Positions 38,961 to 50,457 are shown, numbered from the stretch's first letter. The stretch is DNA of 64,000 nt from Ricinus communis (GCF_019578655.1 NC_063260.1:26808888-26872887); one strand, 5' to 3'. Program-made: numbers and translations. Notes: generated from the letters alone by a model not told the origin.

Positions 38961-39564
38961 GGAAGCCTAATGCCAAGTTAATGTGATGAAGGGAAGTGCA
39001 GTATGCAAGTGGGGTACTCTGTTAATGTGTTTCTCTTTCCTATTTCAGATTTGAGTAGTGACGATAGTCGGACAAGATAGGTCTTATATGGATGTTTGGT
39101 TTTCCATCAATGCAAAAAAATAAATAAAAGAATTCAATTAAGCGAAAAGAAGCCAAGAGTGGAAAATGGAGTTGAAATAATGATAGTAATTTTGCACATA
39201 TATATTAATTTGAGAAATGCTATTTTTAGCTCAGCCATATTATTGAATTCACTGATTCGAGATTCAATTGGTTTGCAAGTGAAATAACTCGTTAAACGAT
39301 TTCCATTTCGATACCGTCCCAATCTTTTTAACAGATTAAATTATAAAATGCAGTATGTTTGGGTGAGGATTAGATCAGCATGAGAGCAGTATGTTTGGAC
39401 GCCACTTGCAACGTAATGTTGATAAGAACATTGTACACATGGAATGATAAGTGATGTAGGAATAAATTTCTGAGTCGATGCTATAGCCCCACTAAAAGGA
39501 CCTTATCGATGGAATTTCCCTCCATTGTTGAAGAGGCGGAGGAACAAAAAAGCACAAGGAATTT
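38961..39564. other. intergenic between the PUX10-like gene and tRNA-Val
   Basis: The PUX10 3' UTR followed by about 500 bp of non-coding DNA. A run of six A at 39546-39551 is the pol III terminator of the neighbouring minus-strand tRNA. Short open frames here have no recognisable content. Confidence 0.5.
39546..39551 (-). terminator. pol III oligo-T terminator for tRNA-Val
   Basis: Six T on the minus strand just 3' of the tRNA body, the standard RNA polymerase III stop. Confidence 0.7.
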
Positions 39565-39637
39565 GGCGTCGCCCGGACTCGAACCGGAGACCTTCAGTGT
39601 GTTAGACTGACGTGATAACCAACTACACCACGACACC
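39565..39637 (-). tRNA. tRNA-Val (anticodon AAC)
   Basis: On the minus strand the 73 bases fold as a full cloverleaf. The acceptor stem GGTGTCG pairs with CGACGCC (one G-T pair). The D arm lies in GTAGTTGGTTATCACGT (A box). The anticodon stem TCAGT/ACTGA closes loop CTAACAC with anticodon AAC, and the T arm GGTTCGAGTCC is the B box. The sequence closely resembles plant cytosolic tRNA-Val. No CCA is encoded and no intron is present. An oligo-T pol III terminator lies about 13 bases downstream. Confidence 0.95.
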
Positions 39638-40559
39638 TTTTTGATAGTGTTATCCACTTTACTTTTTATATAATTTATGGTATTAATTATCATCATCATC
39701 CAAAACTGTATCCATTGTCTAAGTTGTTGAAAGAGTGACTGGATAAAAACAAAACAATTATTTATGGTGAGACGGAAAATAACTTGAAAATGATCAACTA
39801 TACTGTAGATTAGTTTACCCTTTTAAAAAAAGGGAAAAGGCTAAAAAATGCCCTTAACTTATAACCCTTGGTGCAGATTGGCCCTTCAAGTTTTTTGACA
39901 GTTGCATACAATATCTCGTCAAACGAGTTTTTAAGCCCCTCTTTAGAATGGAGCTGAAAATCATTAAAACTCCTGTTAAATGGAAATGAAGTGGCAAATG
40001 GTAGGACTTATAATCCAACGGAAATCTATCACCATATCCCCTTCTCTTTCATCACTTTCATTTTCATGGAAATTAAGGAACCCTAAATTAACCAATTGAT
40101 TCCAATTAATGTCGACATCGCCATCATCAACAACCACATGAAGCAATGATAGTAAGGTTCTGTGAATATCGAAGGTTTTGGGAATGCCGAAAGTTACAAT
40201 CGTCGAAGGTTTTGTGAAGGTTGAAATTCTGGATGTTAAAAATTGTGTGAATGTCGAGAAGTGGTGTAAAAGTTGAAAGTGTGGAGATAGAAAAAAAAAA
40301 GATGAAATGGAAGAAATGAAAGGGATTGAAGATTTACAGAGTTGATTTGCAAACTGAAATGGAAAAGATGTGAACTGAGCTGAGGAATTTGAAATCTAGC
40401 AAAAAAACATAAATTGAAAATTTGCAGAGCTGTCTTGTTAATTGCATTATTAGCTTGGATTGTTTATAGGGATTTGGTGGCACAATGTTCCTTTTTTTTT
40501 GTGTAATTTTGTTAATGGTTTGATAAAATGAAATTATGACACTTGATTGGTAAAAGTGC

Positions 40560-40600
40560 TGCAAATATCTTTCATTTCTTTCATTTCTTTCATTTCTTCC
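40560..40600. repeat. short TTTCATTTC tandem repeat
   Basis: The nine-base unit TTTCATTTC is repeated three to four times, within the non-coding flank of the MULE. Confidence 0.7.
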
Positions 40601-40852
40601 CTTTCATCTTTTTCTCTTTCTTTTTCTCTATCTTCACACTGGCTATATACTGAAATAAATTGTTGTAAATGAAAAGGATTTGCTAAACGACATTGATAAT
40701 CATAACCAATGACCAAAAAGCAATGACATTGGCATATTGCAGTCAATATTGAGCTAAAGTATCAACACCACTTGCTCACAAGCAAATAACAGCAAAGTAG
40801 CAATAATATACAAAAGTTATTGGCATCCCCTATTACTGCAGCTAAATGTTGT

Positions 40853-40951
40853 TCTAAGGCATAAAACACCAAAGTAGCAACAAAATTTAAAAAAATGCAA
40901 GCTCTAAGGCACAAAACACCAAAGTATCAACAAAATTTAAAAAAATGCAAG
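40853..40951. repeat. 50 bp tandem duplication
   Basis: Two direct copies starting TCTAAGGCA(T/C)AAAACACC and ending AAAAAAATGCAAG, at 40853-40902 and 40903-40951. They differ at only a few positions. They lie just beyond the transposase stop. Confidence 0.85.
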
Positions 40952-42595
40952 TTGTGCTCCAGTCAACTATTGGTAAACTATTGGTCTGTTGTAGTAGCAT
41001 CACTAACTATCTTCCCGTTCTTCTTTTGTCTGCCTATTAGTTGCTCTTTTTGAGCTTGCAACTGTGAAGAGATAATTGCAACTCCTCCTCTCCATTGTAG
41101 TCCTGGAGGTTCAAATGGCAGGTTAGTGGCAAATGTAACTTTTGAGCCATCTCCAGTGAATTTAATTGTTCTTGTAATGGATGATGCATCCCTTTTCTCT
41201 TTACTTCTTCTAAAGTCTCTTTCACATGGTATAGGGAACCTAGTTTGAGGATCAGTTTCCATTTTCTCTGCTTGTAGACCTTCACTAATTACTCTTTTAG
41301 TAGTTTGTCTAGGCTGTGAGTGTCAAAATATCAGATTAAACATGCCACAAACTACTATTTATAAGAAAAAAATAAGTATGAAAAGTTCACTGACATTATA
41401 AGTTGTTCTTCCTGTATTCAAATCCACATGACATCCAAAACCAGTTATCCTCCTTGAATTTGTTACACACTATCCTCTTAAGCTTCTTGCAATTTCAGTT
41501 GGTGATGTGCTTGGGTGGTTGTTGAAGCATTAGTACGATGTACTTGTTGGAAGTAGTTCGGTGTGCTTGTTGAAGCGATTGTTTTTAGTGGTGTGCTTGC
41601 TAGACCACTTACTGGACCACTTGCTGGTGTGCTAGCTGGACCACTTGATGTTGTGCTTGCTAGAGCACTTGTTGTTGTTCCCTATGAAGTTGAAGGCAAA
41701 CAATTGCAGTCATTAGAATTTCAAAAATTAGATAATATAAATACTCAATGTGATGCAAAACTATGTATTTTACCTTCTTGTTCTTATTTAGATACTTAGT
41801 TCTATTATGTCCTTCTTCTGTACACATCCCACAACTCTGCTTCTTGCCCTTCTTAGTAAGCTTTCCACTTTTACTACTTGTATTAGGCTCATTTGATCCT
41901 CGAATTCTCTTCTTTCTAGGTCTGCCAGGCATCTTAGTCAATGGAGGAGGTTCTATTCCCTGGTATTCCTCACATCTCATAAACCTTTTACTAGGGACTG
42001 ACAATAATGCCAACTCATATGAGACTAGATAAGTTGACTTATGATAAAAATGACTGATATATGAAAAAGGATCAAGTTTGATATAGAGCACAAATGGCAT
42101 GTTGGCATGGGATTCCTGTAAGATCCCATGCCCTACAGGCACACAACTTTCTATCTTAAAAGACTGTGTGCTTATTGTTACCTTTCCCAATCTCATAACC
42201 ATCCTGACCATTGAACATTACTCTGCAGCCTGAAACATTTTCTTTATTATCTTGGAACAAAGCCATACAAGTTGGACTCCACTCATTAATCCACCTGTCA
42301 ACCATTTTTCTTTTTTCTTTAATTTAATTCATTGGTTGTAGCCTTATTTCCTCTAACATACTAACTATATGCTTATGTTTTGCCTTTAGTATCCAGGAGT
42401 TAAAACATTCAGAGATGTTATTATCCACCATGTATGACTTGGATATGCTAGAGAAACAGGCCTTGCACCAACTATGGGGTGGATATTTCATAAGGGTTTC
42501 TGCTGCCTTCTTTGACACTTCACCAAGAAGCTCTAAATTATCTTTGAACTCCTCCTCAAATGTGCTCCAAGCACAAATCCAAAACTTTTCTTCAA

Positions 42596-42623
<28 letters not shown>
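42596..42623. repeat. 28-base poly-C tract inside the transposase pseudogene
   Basis: An uninterrupted C run (poly-G on the coding strand), directly after codons for SKQWRG and before EEKFWICAW. It occupies the place of the few residues normally found there and reads as a glycine run. Confidence 0.9.
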
Positions 42624-42626
<3 letters not shown>

Positions 42627-42768
42627 ACTGTTTAGAACAGTTGGAGTAAATGTGCCTCGCACACCATTTGTGCTCAGTAAGGGGTAACACATTCTCCACG
42701 GCATCAATGAGACCCTAAAGCATAAAAAAGTAACCAATACTGTAAAAGGCTGTATAGTTAAAAAAAAT

Positions 42769-42887
42769 GGGAAAGGCTCAAAGTTGCCCCTAACATATAA
42801 CCTCTGGTGCAGATTGGTCCTCCAAGTTCAATTCTAGCCAGTTGCACACAGAGGTTATACATTAAGGGCAACTTTCAGCCTTTTCTC
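42769..42887. mobile_element. small MITE (about 119 bp) nested in a MULE intron
   Basis: The terminal inverted repeats are about 38 bp: GGGAAAGGCTCAAAGTTGCC and its continuation TAACCTCTG on the left, mirrored by CAGAGGTTAT with GGGCAACTTTCAGCC on the right. Flanks of about nine A/T-rich bases look duplicated (AAAAAAAAT-like). It lies within the intron between ISDMQK and GLIDAVENVLP. Its left half also matches 39834-39905. Confidence 0.75.
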
Positions 42888-44381
42888 AAATAAAAATACA
42901 TGCAAAGAAAATAAAAAATGCTGACCTTTTGCATGTCAGAGATTACAGTATAGGCTACTCCATCTCCAAGTTCACGTTCTTGCTTTAACCAATGCAAAAA
43001 CCATCTCCAATTATTCTTATTCTCTTTGTCTATCACTGCCCATGCGATAAGCACCATCTGATCATCACCATCTTTACCTACTGCAGTAAGAATCTGGCCC
43101 TTAGTAACCCTTTTTAAGAAACATCCATCCAGACCTATGACAGGTCTGCATCCAGCCTTCCAGTTCCTCTTAAAAGCATCAAAACACAAGAACATCCTCC
43201 TAAACGCCCTTCTTCCTTCTTTCAATGCTTCCTTACATAACTCAATCTCTGCTTTTGTACCAGGATTGCTTCTTTTAAGTACAGCTACATATGCTTCTAA
43301 ATAACCAAATTCCACTTTGAAACTCCCATCCATTTCTTGGATTATCATCCTCTTAGCCATTTTATACTTAGTCAGACTAACATTAATTTTTAACAAGCTC
43401 TCTGCATCATCTTTCATTTGTTTTATCTTAATTGAAGGGTTTTTGTAAATCCTACCCTTGAAATAATTGGCTAAAAACCTAGCAATAGCACTAGGGAGTG
43501 AGAAATCCCTAAAGCACCCATGCTCAGGTATTAGTGTCTTTACTGCTAATCCAGAGTTTTTGCCATCTTTTGAAATGAAAAGCACAAAAGGGCAACTTTA
43601 CTTATTTATACATTTAACCCTAAGTCTAAATGGTTCATTTGGATTGATTTTTAGCTTAACACCTAGAGCTACTCCATAGTTTGCTATTGCTTGTCTAGCC
43701 TCGTTAGCATTAGCAAAGGTCAAGCATGAAATGGCTTTACCCATCACCTTCATCATATCTGACCCTCTCTCTAGGTGCAGACTGTTCAGGATCAGTTTTC
43801 TCATCACTAGATTCTTGACTTCCATCATTTTTATTTATATTTGCACTATCATCTTCACCATCCTCTTCCTCATTGCTAATATAGCCTGTAGGTCCGGAAC
43901 TATTAGCAGGTTCTTCGGTAACAATAGACTCAGGTTGACTAGCATCAACTCTATTATTTGGATTAAAATAGCTACTCTGTGTAGGCATTTCATTGTTAAT
44001 GTCTGCATCAGATGCATCCATATCAACATTTCATTCAACTCCCAGAATATTTGGTTCAAAATGTTGGGAGTTATCAGCATAGAAATCTATTTCTCCTACC
44101 CAATTGTATTTGCTAATGTAATTCAAAACTCTCATAATTCCCTCATCATCTTCAACTAAATACAATCCATCTTCCATGTCTTTTCCAGGTTCAAGTATAA
44201 AAATGCATTCTACATTTGTATACCCAAGCAAATTCCTATATCTATCCTTAATATGTTCATAACAGAGGAAGTCAGAACCAAAATCATAAAGTATATCAAT
44301 ATCACCATATAGATAATCAATTTTTGGATGTAATTGCCATCTACCACCATAGTTAAATCTCAGATTCACAACACCAAACAT

Positions 44382-44694
44382 TCTGCATAAAATAAAATAA
44401 AAAAAACTTTAAAATCATTTTCCAGGATTGGCTCAAGGAATAAACAATGCTAAAGCAAACGTGAGGACCACTGTTTCGAAAGAGACAACTTTTTGCATGC
44501 ATTGCCATTTAATTAATTTATTTACTTTTATATGCCGAGGAGTAACTGTCTCCTGATATCACGGGCCTATTGCACCGTCTTCCAACTTTCATTTAATTTA
44601 ATTATATCCCACCACAATACACTCCAATTTCAATTTTAAATAACTATCCGTCTAATTAAATTTTAAAGTGAATTAATATTCCTATTTTTGTGAC

Positions 44695-44738
<44 letters not shown>

Positions 44739-44989
44739 TCACATGATTTCGAATAATTAGTTATAGTTTTGTCGGGGTATGTATTTTTATATATATTAGA
44801 TATTTATCCGTGCATTATACGACCGTTATTATTGTTTTAATTATAAAATCAAACTTGCAGATGTAATTTAATAGATTTTTAATATTTAATATTAACTTAT
44901 AAATACTTAAAAAGATAATAGCAAACTAACTATTTCTAAATACATGTCAAAATAAAAACTATACGTATCAAAAAGAGAGGAAATGAAAT
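44382..44989. other. intergenic, AT-rich
   Basis: Possible right flank of the MULE, with a (TTA)n microsatellite at about 44696-44738. No gene is visible. Confidence 0.5.
44696..44738. repeat. (TTA)n microsatellite
   Basis: About fourteen TTA units, uninterrupted. Confidence 0.85.
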
Positions 44990-44994
44990 ATTTC

Positions 44995-45290
44995 AATGAT
45001 TTTTCATCGAATGACTATTCATCTATTTATTTAAATGTAAATAGCAGCAAGAAAGAAAGTTCTATGGAAAAACGGCAGTTCAATTCGATCTTATCCAATG
45101 TGGAATTAGGATACAGGTGTAGGCTAAGTCAATCGATAGATAGTTTCAGTCCTCTTGAAAATACCAGTGTAAGCGAAGACCCGATTTTAAATGATACAGA
45201 TAAAAACACCCGTAGTTGGAGTAATAGTGACAGCTCTAGTTACAGTAATGTTGATCGTTTAGTCGGCGCCAGAGACATTCGGAATTTCGA
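44995..45290 (+). pseudogene. accD: nuclear copy of plastid accD 5' end (NUPT fragment)
   Basis: From 45064 the frame reads [12 protein letters not shown], then [44 protein letters not shown] and ARDIRNF. This is the N-terminal part of the plastid-encoded acetyl-CoA carboxylase carboxyltransferase beta subunit. The 5' flank (TTTCATCGAATGACTATTCATC) looks like the plastid sequence just upstream. Similarity stops abruptly at GGAATTTC (about 45288) and continues as a GA repeat, so the remaining 350 or more codons, including the catalytic domain, are absent. Several residues differ from the usual plastid form (for example MEKRQF for MEKWWF), suggesting age. The frame stays open for 114 codons from 44983, but I see no transit peptide or splice link to a functional gene. 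Confidence 0.88.
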
Positions 45291-45329
45291 GAGAGAGAGA
45301 GATGAAACGTTACGTGTGAAATACTAAAC

Positions 45330-47590
45330 TATTATTATTTTTACATTTTCGTGAAGTTTAGACTTAGTGGTCACATGCAAATTAAGCCTTTCAATTTCTG
45401 CAAAGATCAATACGTTGAGTTTAATTTATATATAATACAGCATGTAAATGTTTTCACATGGCATTCCTTACAAATTTGTTGAACCTTATCTTCAATATCT
45501 TGTGATCCAATTCTTGCGACTTTGAAAATTATCCACTTCTTTTTTCAAATTTTGCATGTATATTAAATTCTACAAATCTTTAAACTTTTAAATCGCTACA
45601 TAATTAATACCCATTCAATTGATTAGTTAATTAGTATTTTGAAATTGTTTGAATCACTCTAGCTACTATAATTACCTCAGCATTTTAATTTTTTGATATC
45701 TATATGCATTTACATATATATAATACAAAAGAAATATTTACTCATAGGATGTAATTGAATTAGTTTATAATATAATTCATTTAAATATAAATCTAATTTT
45801 CAAAGTACACCTCTATTATAATATTCAATCATTAGATATAGTTTAATTTGATTTAATTGAAAAAGTCCAAAAAATATTACCTGACTATATTTTTATTTAA
45901 AATTTTTATTATAAAGAAATATTTACTGCTTCAATTTCTATATTTTTATTAATCATATAATACTATTATTAAAGTTGAAAGTTATAATAAACACTGGTTA
46001 TTATTTTAAATGTGATATAAGTATTTATTTTATTTTTAAATTAGCTCAATTTAATTAAAATATTAAATATGTAGTTAAATAAATCAAAATTAGAGTTGAA
46101 TATTATTAAATTTAAAATTTAAATATTCAATTCATATTATAATAATTTGTATCACTAAAAGAGTTTACTCTCATTTTAAATTTAGTAATTATATTATCTT
46201 TTATTAAAATAATAATAAAAGATTAATTATTAATATTTAAGTGCATAAAACATGTAAGAAAACTAATATATACTAGTTGACATACAATAAATTTTAGTAT
46301 ATATTTATAATTTTAACATATAAGCTTAGAATGATGTATAGATTTATCATATAATTAAATTATCAAATAATAAGTTATTTATTAAAAAAAAAATTTAATT
46401 TTATAAAATATTTTAATTATATTTTTATCGTTTATCTATATATGTTGAAATACAAAATTTATCTAACATGTACTTATTTTACATAATAAAAGAATTTTTG
46501 CTATTTATTCTGAACTCATAAATGTATTGAAATATTTTAAATTTTAAAATTTTAAATTATTATATTGATAATATTTTAATATAATTAATATATTAAATTA
46601 TTTTTAATTAGATGATAATTTTAATTTTAAAAATAGTATATAATTAATATTTTAGTTGATAAATTACTTTTTAGTTAAATAATAATCTTTAATGCTAAAA
46701 GAAATAATTTTAAAATAAACGTGAAATTTCGGATACTCTTCCTAGCTTAATTGTAAGTTTGTTTGATAATTCTAAAAAAGCGTAGCAATTATATTTAAGT
46801 GCTAATTAAATATGTAATTTAGAATTAGATAAATATTTTAACGTATTTTTGTATTTACTACATTAGTTTTAAAAATATAATTTCTTAATAAAATACTTAA
46901 AAATAATTTAAATTATTACTATTTTTAAATACAAAAAATAATCACAAATATTAAACTTTTGTTTACTTTTCTATTGATATTTATATAATTATTTATAACT
47001 AAGATATGAAAAATCTATAGATGAAGCTTCTATCATTTATGTATGATTTGATTTTTTGTACACTGCCTTTTCTAATTTTTAATGGGTTTCGAAGAAAAAA
47101 ATTCTTTATCGGTCCATACATTTCTAAAATTTAAAATAAAATCAAATATCTAATTAGAAATCATATAAAATTCCAACATCTACTCCGGAAGAAAGATTCT
47201 ATACCCAATAGATAATCTCTGGATGCGCAAAATTTTCCAAGAAGTAATTACTAATTAAATAAAAACGTTATTAATTAATTTGTTAAACTCTAATGATTAG
47301 AATATAATTTTTAGTTAAAAAAGAGAGAATTATCTATATGAAGTCGTTAAATGCACGCGCTAATAAAAACGCGTGGGATATTCGGGTTCCAGAACAGACC
47401 TGATATTAGCTGAGTTGTTTTTCCAATTTCCTCTTCGAATTAGACTCTTTTAAATTGGATCCGAATTCTGCAGTTTCTTTTTAATATATTTTTCCCTTTA
47501 TTTTCGTCTTAACAAAAATCCTCTTGTTTTAGGGTTTTCTCTGCAATCCCTAAATTCTTGATCGAAATTGAAAGGGAAAAAAGGGGAAAG
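45330..47590. other. very AT-rich intergenic sequence
   Basis: Over 2 kb of A/T-dominated sequence with no open frame of interest. From about 47330 the composition changes and includes the WNK gene's promoter and leader. Confidence 0.6.
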
Positions 47591-47832
47591 ATGTGGGTAG
47601 CGAGATGGATGATAATAGGGTTAGTATAATTAGGAAGGTGTTGAAATCAATTTACAAGAAGAATTTGGCAATGGAATTGGAATTAGAGATGAGTTATTTT
47701 ATATTTGGATGCCGATTCCGATTCCAGTCGGCATTCGATTCTTATTCCATAGCTTGTGAAGCCTTCTCTGAACATTTTAATCAACAACAAAAACAACTTC
47801 GATTTTCTTCTGTTAAAACCATACTGCTTTAA
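47591..47832 (+). other. upstream ORFs in the WNK leader
   Basis: Two overlapping ORFs lie just before the WNK start. An ATG at 47591 opens 12 codons (MWVARWMIIGLV), and an ATG at 47605 opens 75 codons ending at 47832. Neither resembles a known protein. If the mature mRNA keeps this segment, they could depress translation of the kinase. Alternatively, a weak donor at 47638 (AAG|GTGTTG) spliced to the TAG acceptor at 47923 would fuse MDDNRVSIIRK in frame to the kinase. Confidence 0.4.
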
Positions 47833-47926
47833 TATTTGCTAGTTTTTTTTTTTTTTTTTTTAAATAGTTCTTTCGGTGGCGCGTCTTTTGTTTGGCTCTG
47901 CTATTACTTTATTTTTTTGGTAGAAA

Positions 47927-50457
47927 ATGGATTTCTGTTCGCGCGACGATGATGATTCTGAGTTTGAAGAGAAAGACCCTACTGGAAGATACGTTAGGGT
48001 ATGGATTTTATCCCTTTTATATTTGGTAGCTAATAAAATTTTACAATTTATTAGAAAGTTTCCATTTTTTTTTAAATCTTATGTTTCAATTTTTGTTTGT
48101 TTAGGCTCAGCTGAGAAGAGATACTGAATCCCCTTAAATTGCGTAGTAGCCAAATGAATTAGGAAATAAGAATTAGTTATGATGCTATTTCTTGGTATCA
48201 AGAATACAGTAGGGAATAGAGACTACTATCTCAATGCTTTGTTGAGTTTGCTTGTGTTTTCTATTATTAGATTTAGTGATACCATCTTTTTTTTTTTAAT
48301 TACTTTTCCAGTATGATGAAGTCTTGGGAAAAGGTGCATTCAAGACTGTGTATGGTTCTGCAACCCTCTCCGTCCTTTATTATTGTCATTTTTTATCAAT
48401 TTGTTGACTTGGATTGTTGCGTGTGTTTGTTTCCTTTTATATTATGATTAGATATAAGGCATTTGATGAAATTAATGGAATTGAAGTGGCATGGAATCAA
48501 GTGAGTGTTGAAGATGTGTTGCAGTCTCCAGACCAGCTGGAGAGATTATATTCAGAGGTTCATCTGCTCAAGTCATTGAAACATGAAAATATCATGAAAT
48601 TCTACAATTCTTGGGTGGATGATAATAACAAGACTATTAACATGATAACAGAATTGTTCACTTCTGGGAGTCTGAGGAAGTGAGTTTCTTTCCCTATAGC
48701 ATATTTTCCATTCCCATCTTTTTTATTTGTCTTCTGTGGTGTCTTATGTAATTCCATTTCTGCATTTGGGATTTAGATACCGTAAGAAGCATAAGAATGT
48801 TGATATCAAGGCCATCAAAAACTGGGCTAGACAAATTCTTCGAGGTTTACACTATTTGCACAGTCACAATCCTCCTATCATCCATCGTGATTTGAAATGC
48901 GACAATGTTTTTGTTAATGGAAACAATGGAGAAGTTAAGATCGGAGATCTTGGACTAGCAACTGTCATGCAGCAGCCTACAGCCCGAAGTGTTATTGGTA
49001 ATGGCTTCATCTTCTCTACAATTAGAATAATTAAGATTCTGGTCAAACCACCTTACGTTGACACTTGCTTTTTGTTACTGATTTTACAGGTACTCCTGAG
49101 TTCATGGCTCCAGAGCTCTATGAAGAGGAATATAACGAACTTGTTGACATCTATTCTTTTGGAATGTGCATATTGGAGATGGTTACTTGTGAATACCCAT
49201 ATAGTGAATGCAAGAACCCAGCACAAATATATAAGAAGGTTACCTCGGTGAGTTTGAGTTTTTATGGGCATCTTCAGTGAGTGATTTAATTCACTTTCAA
49301 TTGGTTTCTTATCATTTTTATCATCTTCTTTTATTGCAGGGCATAAAGCCTGCTTCTCTTTGTAAAGTGAATGACCCCCTAGTTAAGCGATTCATAGAGA
49401 AGTGTATAGTTCCAGCATCTATGAGATTGCCTGCATTAGAGCTCTTGAAAGATCCTTTCTTAGCGACTGAAAATCCAAAGGAACTTGTTTTTGCTTCTTT
49501 GCATTTACCAGATCTTATGCTCAAGCAAGTCAGCCGTGGGCAATCAGAATCCTATCCCATGGATATTGACTCTAACCACAAGAAGCTTTCTGTAGGTTCT
49601 TGTACCAAAAGCATGGATGAGTCTTTGCATTTTTCTACTTCAGAATTTCAGAGGCTGACAGTGAAAAATGAGTTCAGGTTAAGAGGAGAGAAAAACGATG
49701 ATAATACAATTTCATTAACTCTGCGGATTGTTGATCGATGTGGTGAGCTTTTTTTTAACCTTTAGAAAGTCATACAAATTTTGATTTTCCTTTTTCTGAC
49801 AATGGTTTTCTTGTAACAGGTGGAGTAAAGAATATCCATTTTACATTTTACCTCGATTCTGATACTACTCTTTCGATAGCTGAAGAGATGGTTGAACAGC
49901 TTGATTTGTCAAATGAAGATGTGGCTATTATTGCTGAGCTGATTGATGCCTTAATACTGAAGCTTGTTCCTCACTTGAGTCAATCTGGAAGTACTTCAAG
50001 TATGCCAAATGGCTTCTCTGAACTGCATAATGATGCAACTTTCAAGGTGGCTAGTAAGCATGATTTCTTGCCTTTGGCTGATCTGAAGGGTCAAGAGACT
50101 CAAGATTCACTTCTTTCAGAACTATCTACTGAACTTCCTTTGACAGTCGCCTCTGATGCCAGTACTAACAAGCCCTTGGGATCTTCTGACTACACTATTG
50201 ACTTTAATACATATGAGTTCGGTTCTGATTTTATGATGCATGGTGATGGTACATTTAAATATGGCAAATACACCAAACATTCAGAGAAGCACCTGCCCTC
50301 AGCTAAAGGAGAGGTGCAGGATGATCTAAAGCTAGAGCTTGATGCAATTGATATGCAGTATAATCAGTGTTTCCGAGAACTCTCGATGATGAGGGAGGAA
50401 GCTATAGAAAATGCCAAAAAGAAGTGGATAACAAGGAAGAAAGTACCTGCCATTTGA
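47927..50457 (+). CDS. WNK (with no lysine) serine/threonine kinase
   Basis: Seven exons: 47927-47998, 48312-48349, 48452-48679, 48777-48997, 49090-49247, 49340-49742, 49820-50457, giving 585 aa. The kinase domain is at about 25-285: GKGAFKTVY glycine loop (K35, the displaced catalytic lysine), VAWNQV with N52 where other kinases have lysine, HRDLKCDN (149-156), DLG (170-172) and [17 protein letters not shown]. An OSR1_C-type region follows ([40 protein letters not shown]), then a C-terminal coiled-coil-like end. WNKs act in ion homeostasis; plant members are linked to RGS1 endocytosis, flowering time and stress. It resembles the WNK8/WNK10 type, but the exact orthologue is not certain. The start is the ATG before [20 protein letters not shown]; earlier coding exons are possible. 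Confidence 0.94.

Larger units (their letters stand above)
40978..44381 (-). pseudogene. MuDR-type transposase pseudogene
   Basis: Domains in order on the minus strand. (1) A PB1-like N-terminal domain, 44381 to about 44060 (MFGVVNLRFNYGGRWQ, LYGDIDILYDFG). (2) The MuDR DNA-binding region, about 43600-43760 (NANEARQAIANYGVALGV). (3) The MULE transposase core, about 42926-43585, with VIGLDGCFLKRVTKGQILTA, WAVIDKENKNNWRWF and ISDMQK. (4) After an intron (42715-42925), WCARHIYSN and a SWIM zinc finger CACRAWDLTGIPCQHA near 42110-42160. (5) A CCHC-like knuckle CGMCTEEGHNRTK at about 41850, then a Ser/Thr-rich tail. Lesions: TGA at 44031, TAA at 43598 and 42324, frameshifts near 43740-43830 and just after the SWIM motif, the last knuckle Cys replaced by Tyr, and a 28-base G run. 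It cannot make an active protein. Confidence 0.88.
39834..44395 (-). mobile_element. decayed Mutator-like element (MULE, MuDR class)
   Basis: This region carries a degenerate MuDR-type transposase on the minus strand (40978-44381) plus about 1.1 kb of non-coding flank. The left edge at about 39834 (GGGAAAAGGCTAAAAAATGC) matches the end of the small MITE nested at 42769, so it may be the element's terminal repeat. I could not find its inverted partner to the right of 44381, so the right edge is uncertain and may be truncated. Confidence 0.7.

Noticed and set aside
39481..39699. A 72-codon minus-strand open frame
   Set aside because: It runs straight through the tRNA-Val gene; the similarity is that of translated tRNA sequence.
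41563..41799. Plus-strand frame rich in Leu-Ala-Gly-Pro repeats
   Set aside because: It is the antisense shadow of the Ser/Thr-rich tail of the minus-strand MULE transposase.
44983..45327. The accD frame as a functional nuclear accD gene
   Set aside because: It lacks the carboxyltransferase domain and any visible transit peptide, and similarity ends abruptly in a GA repeat.
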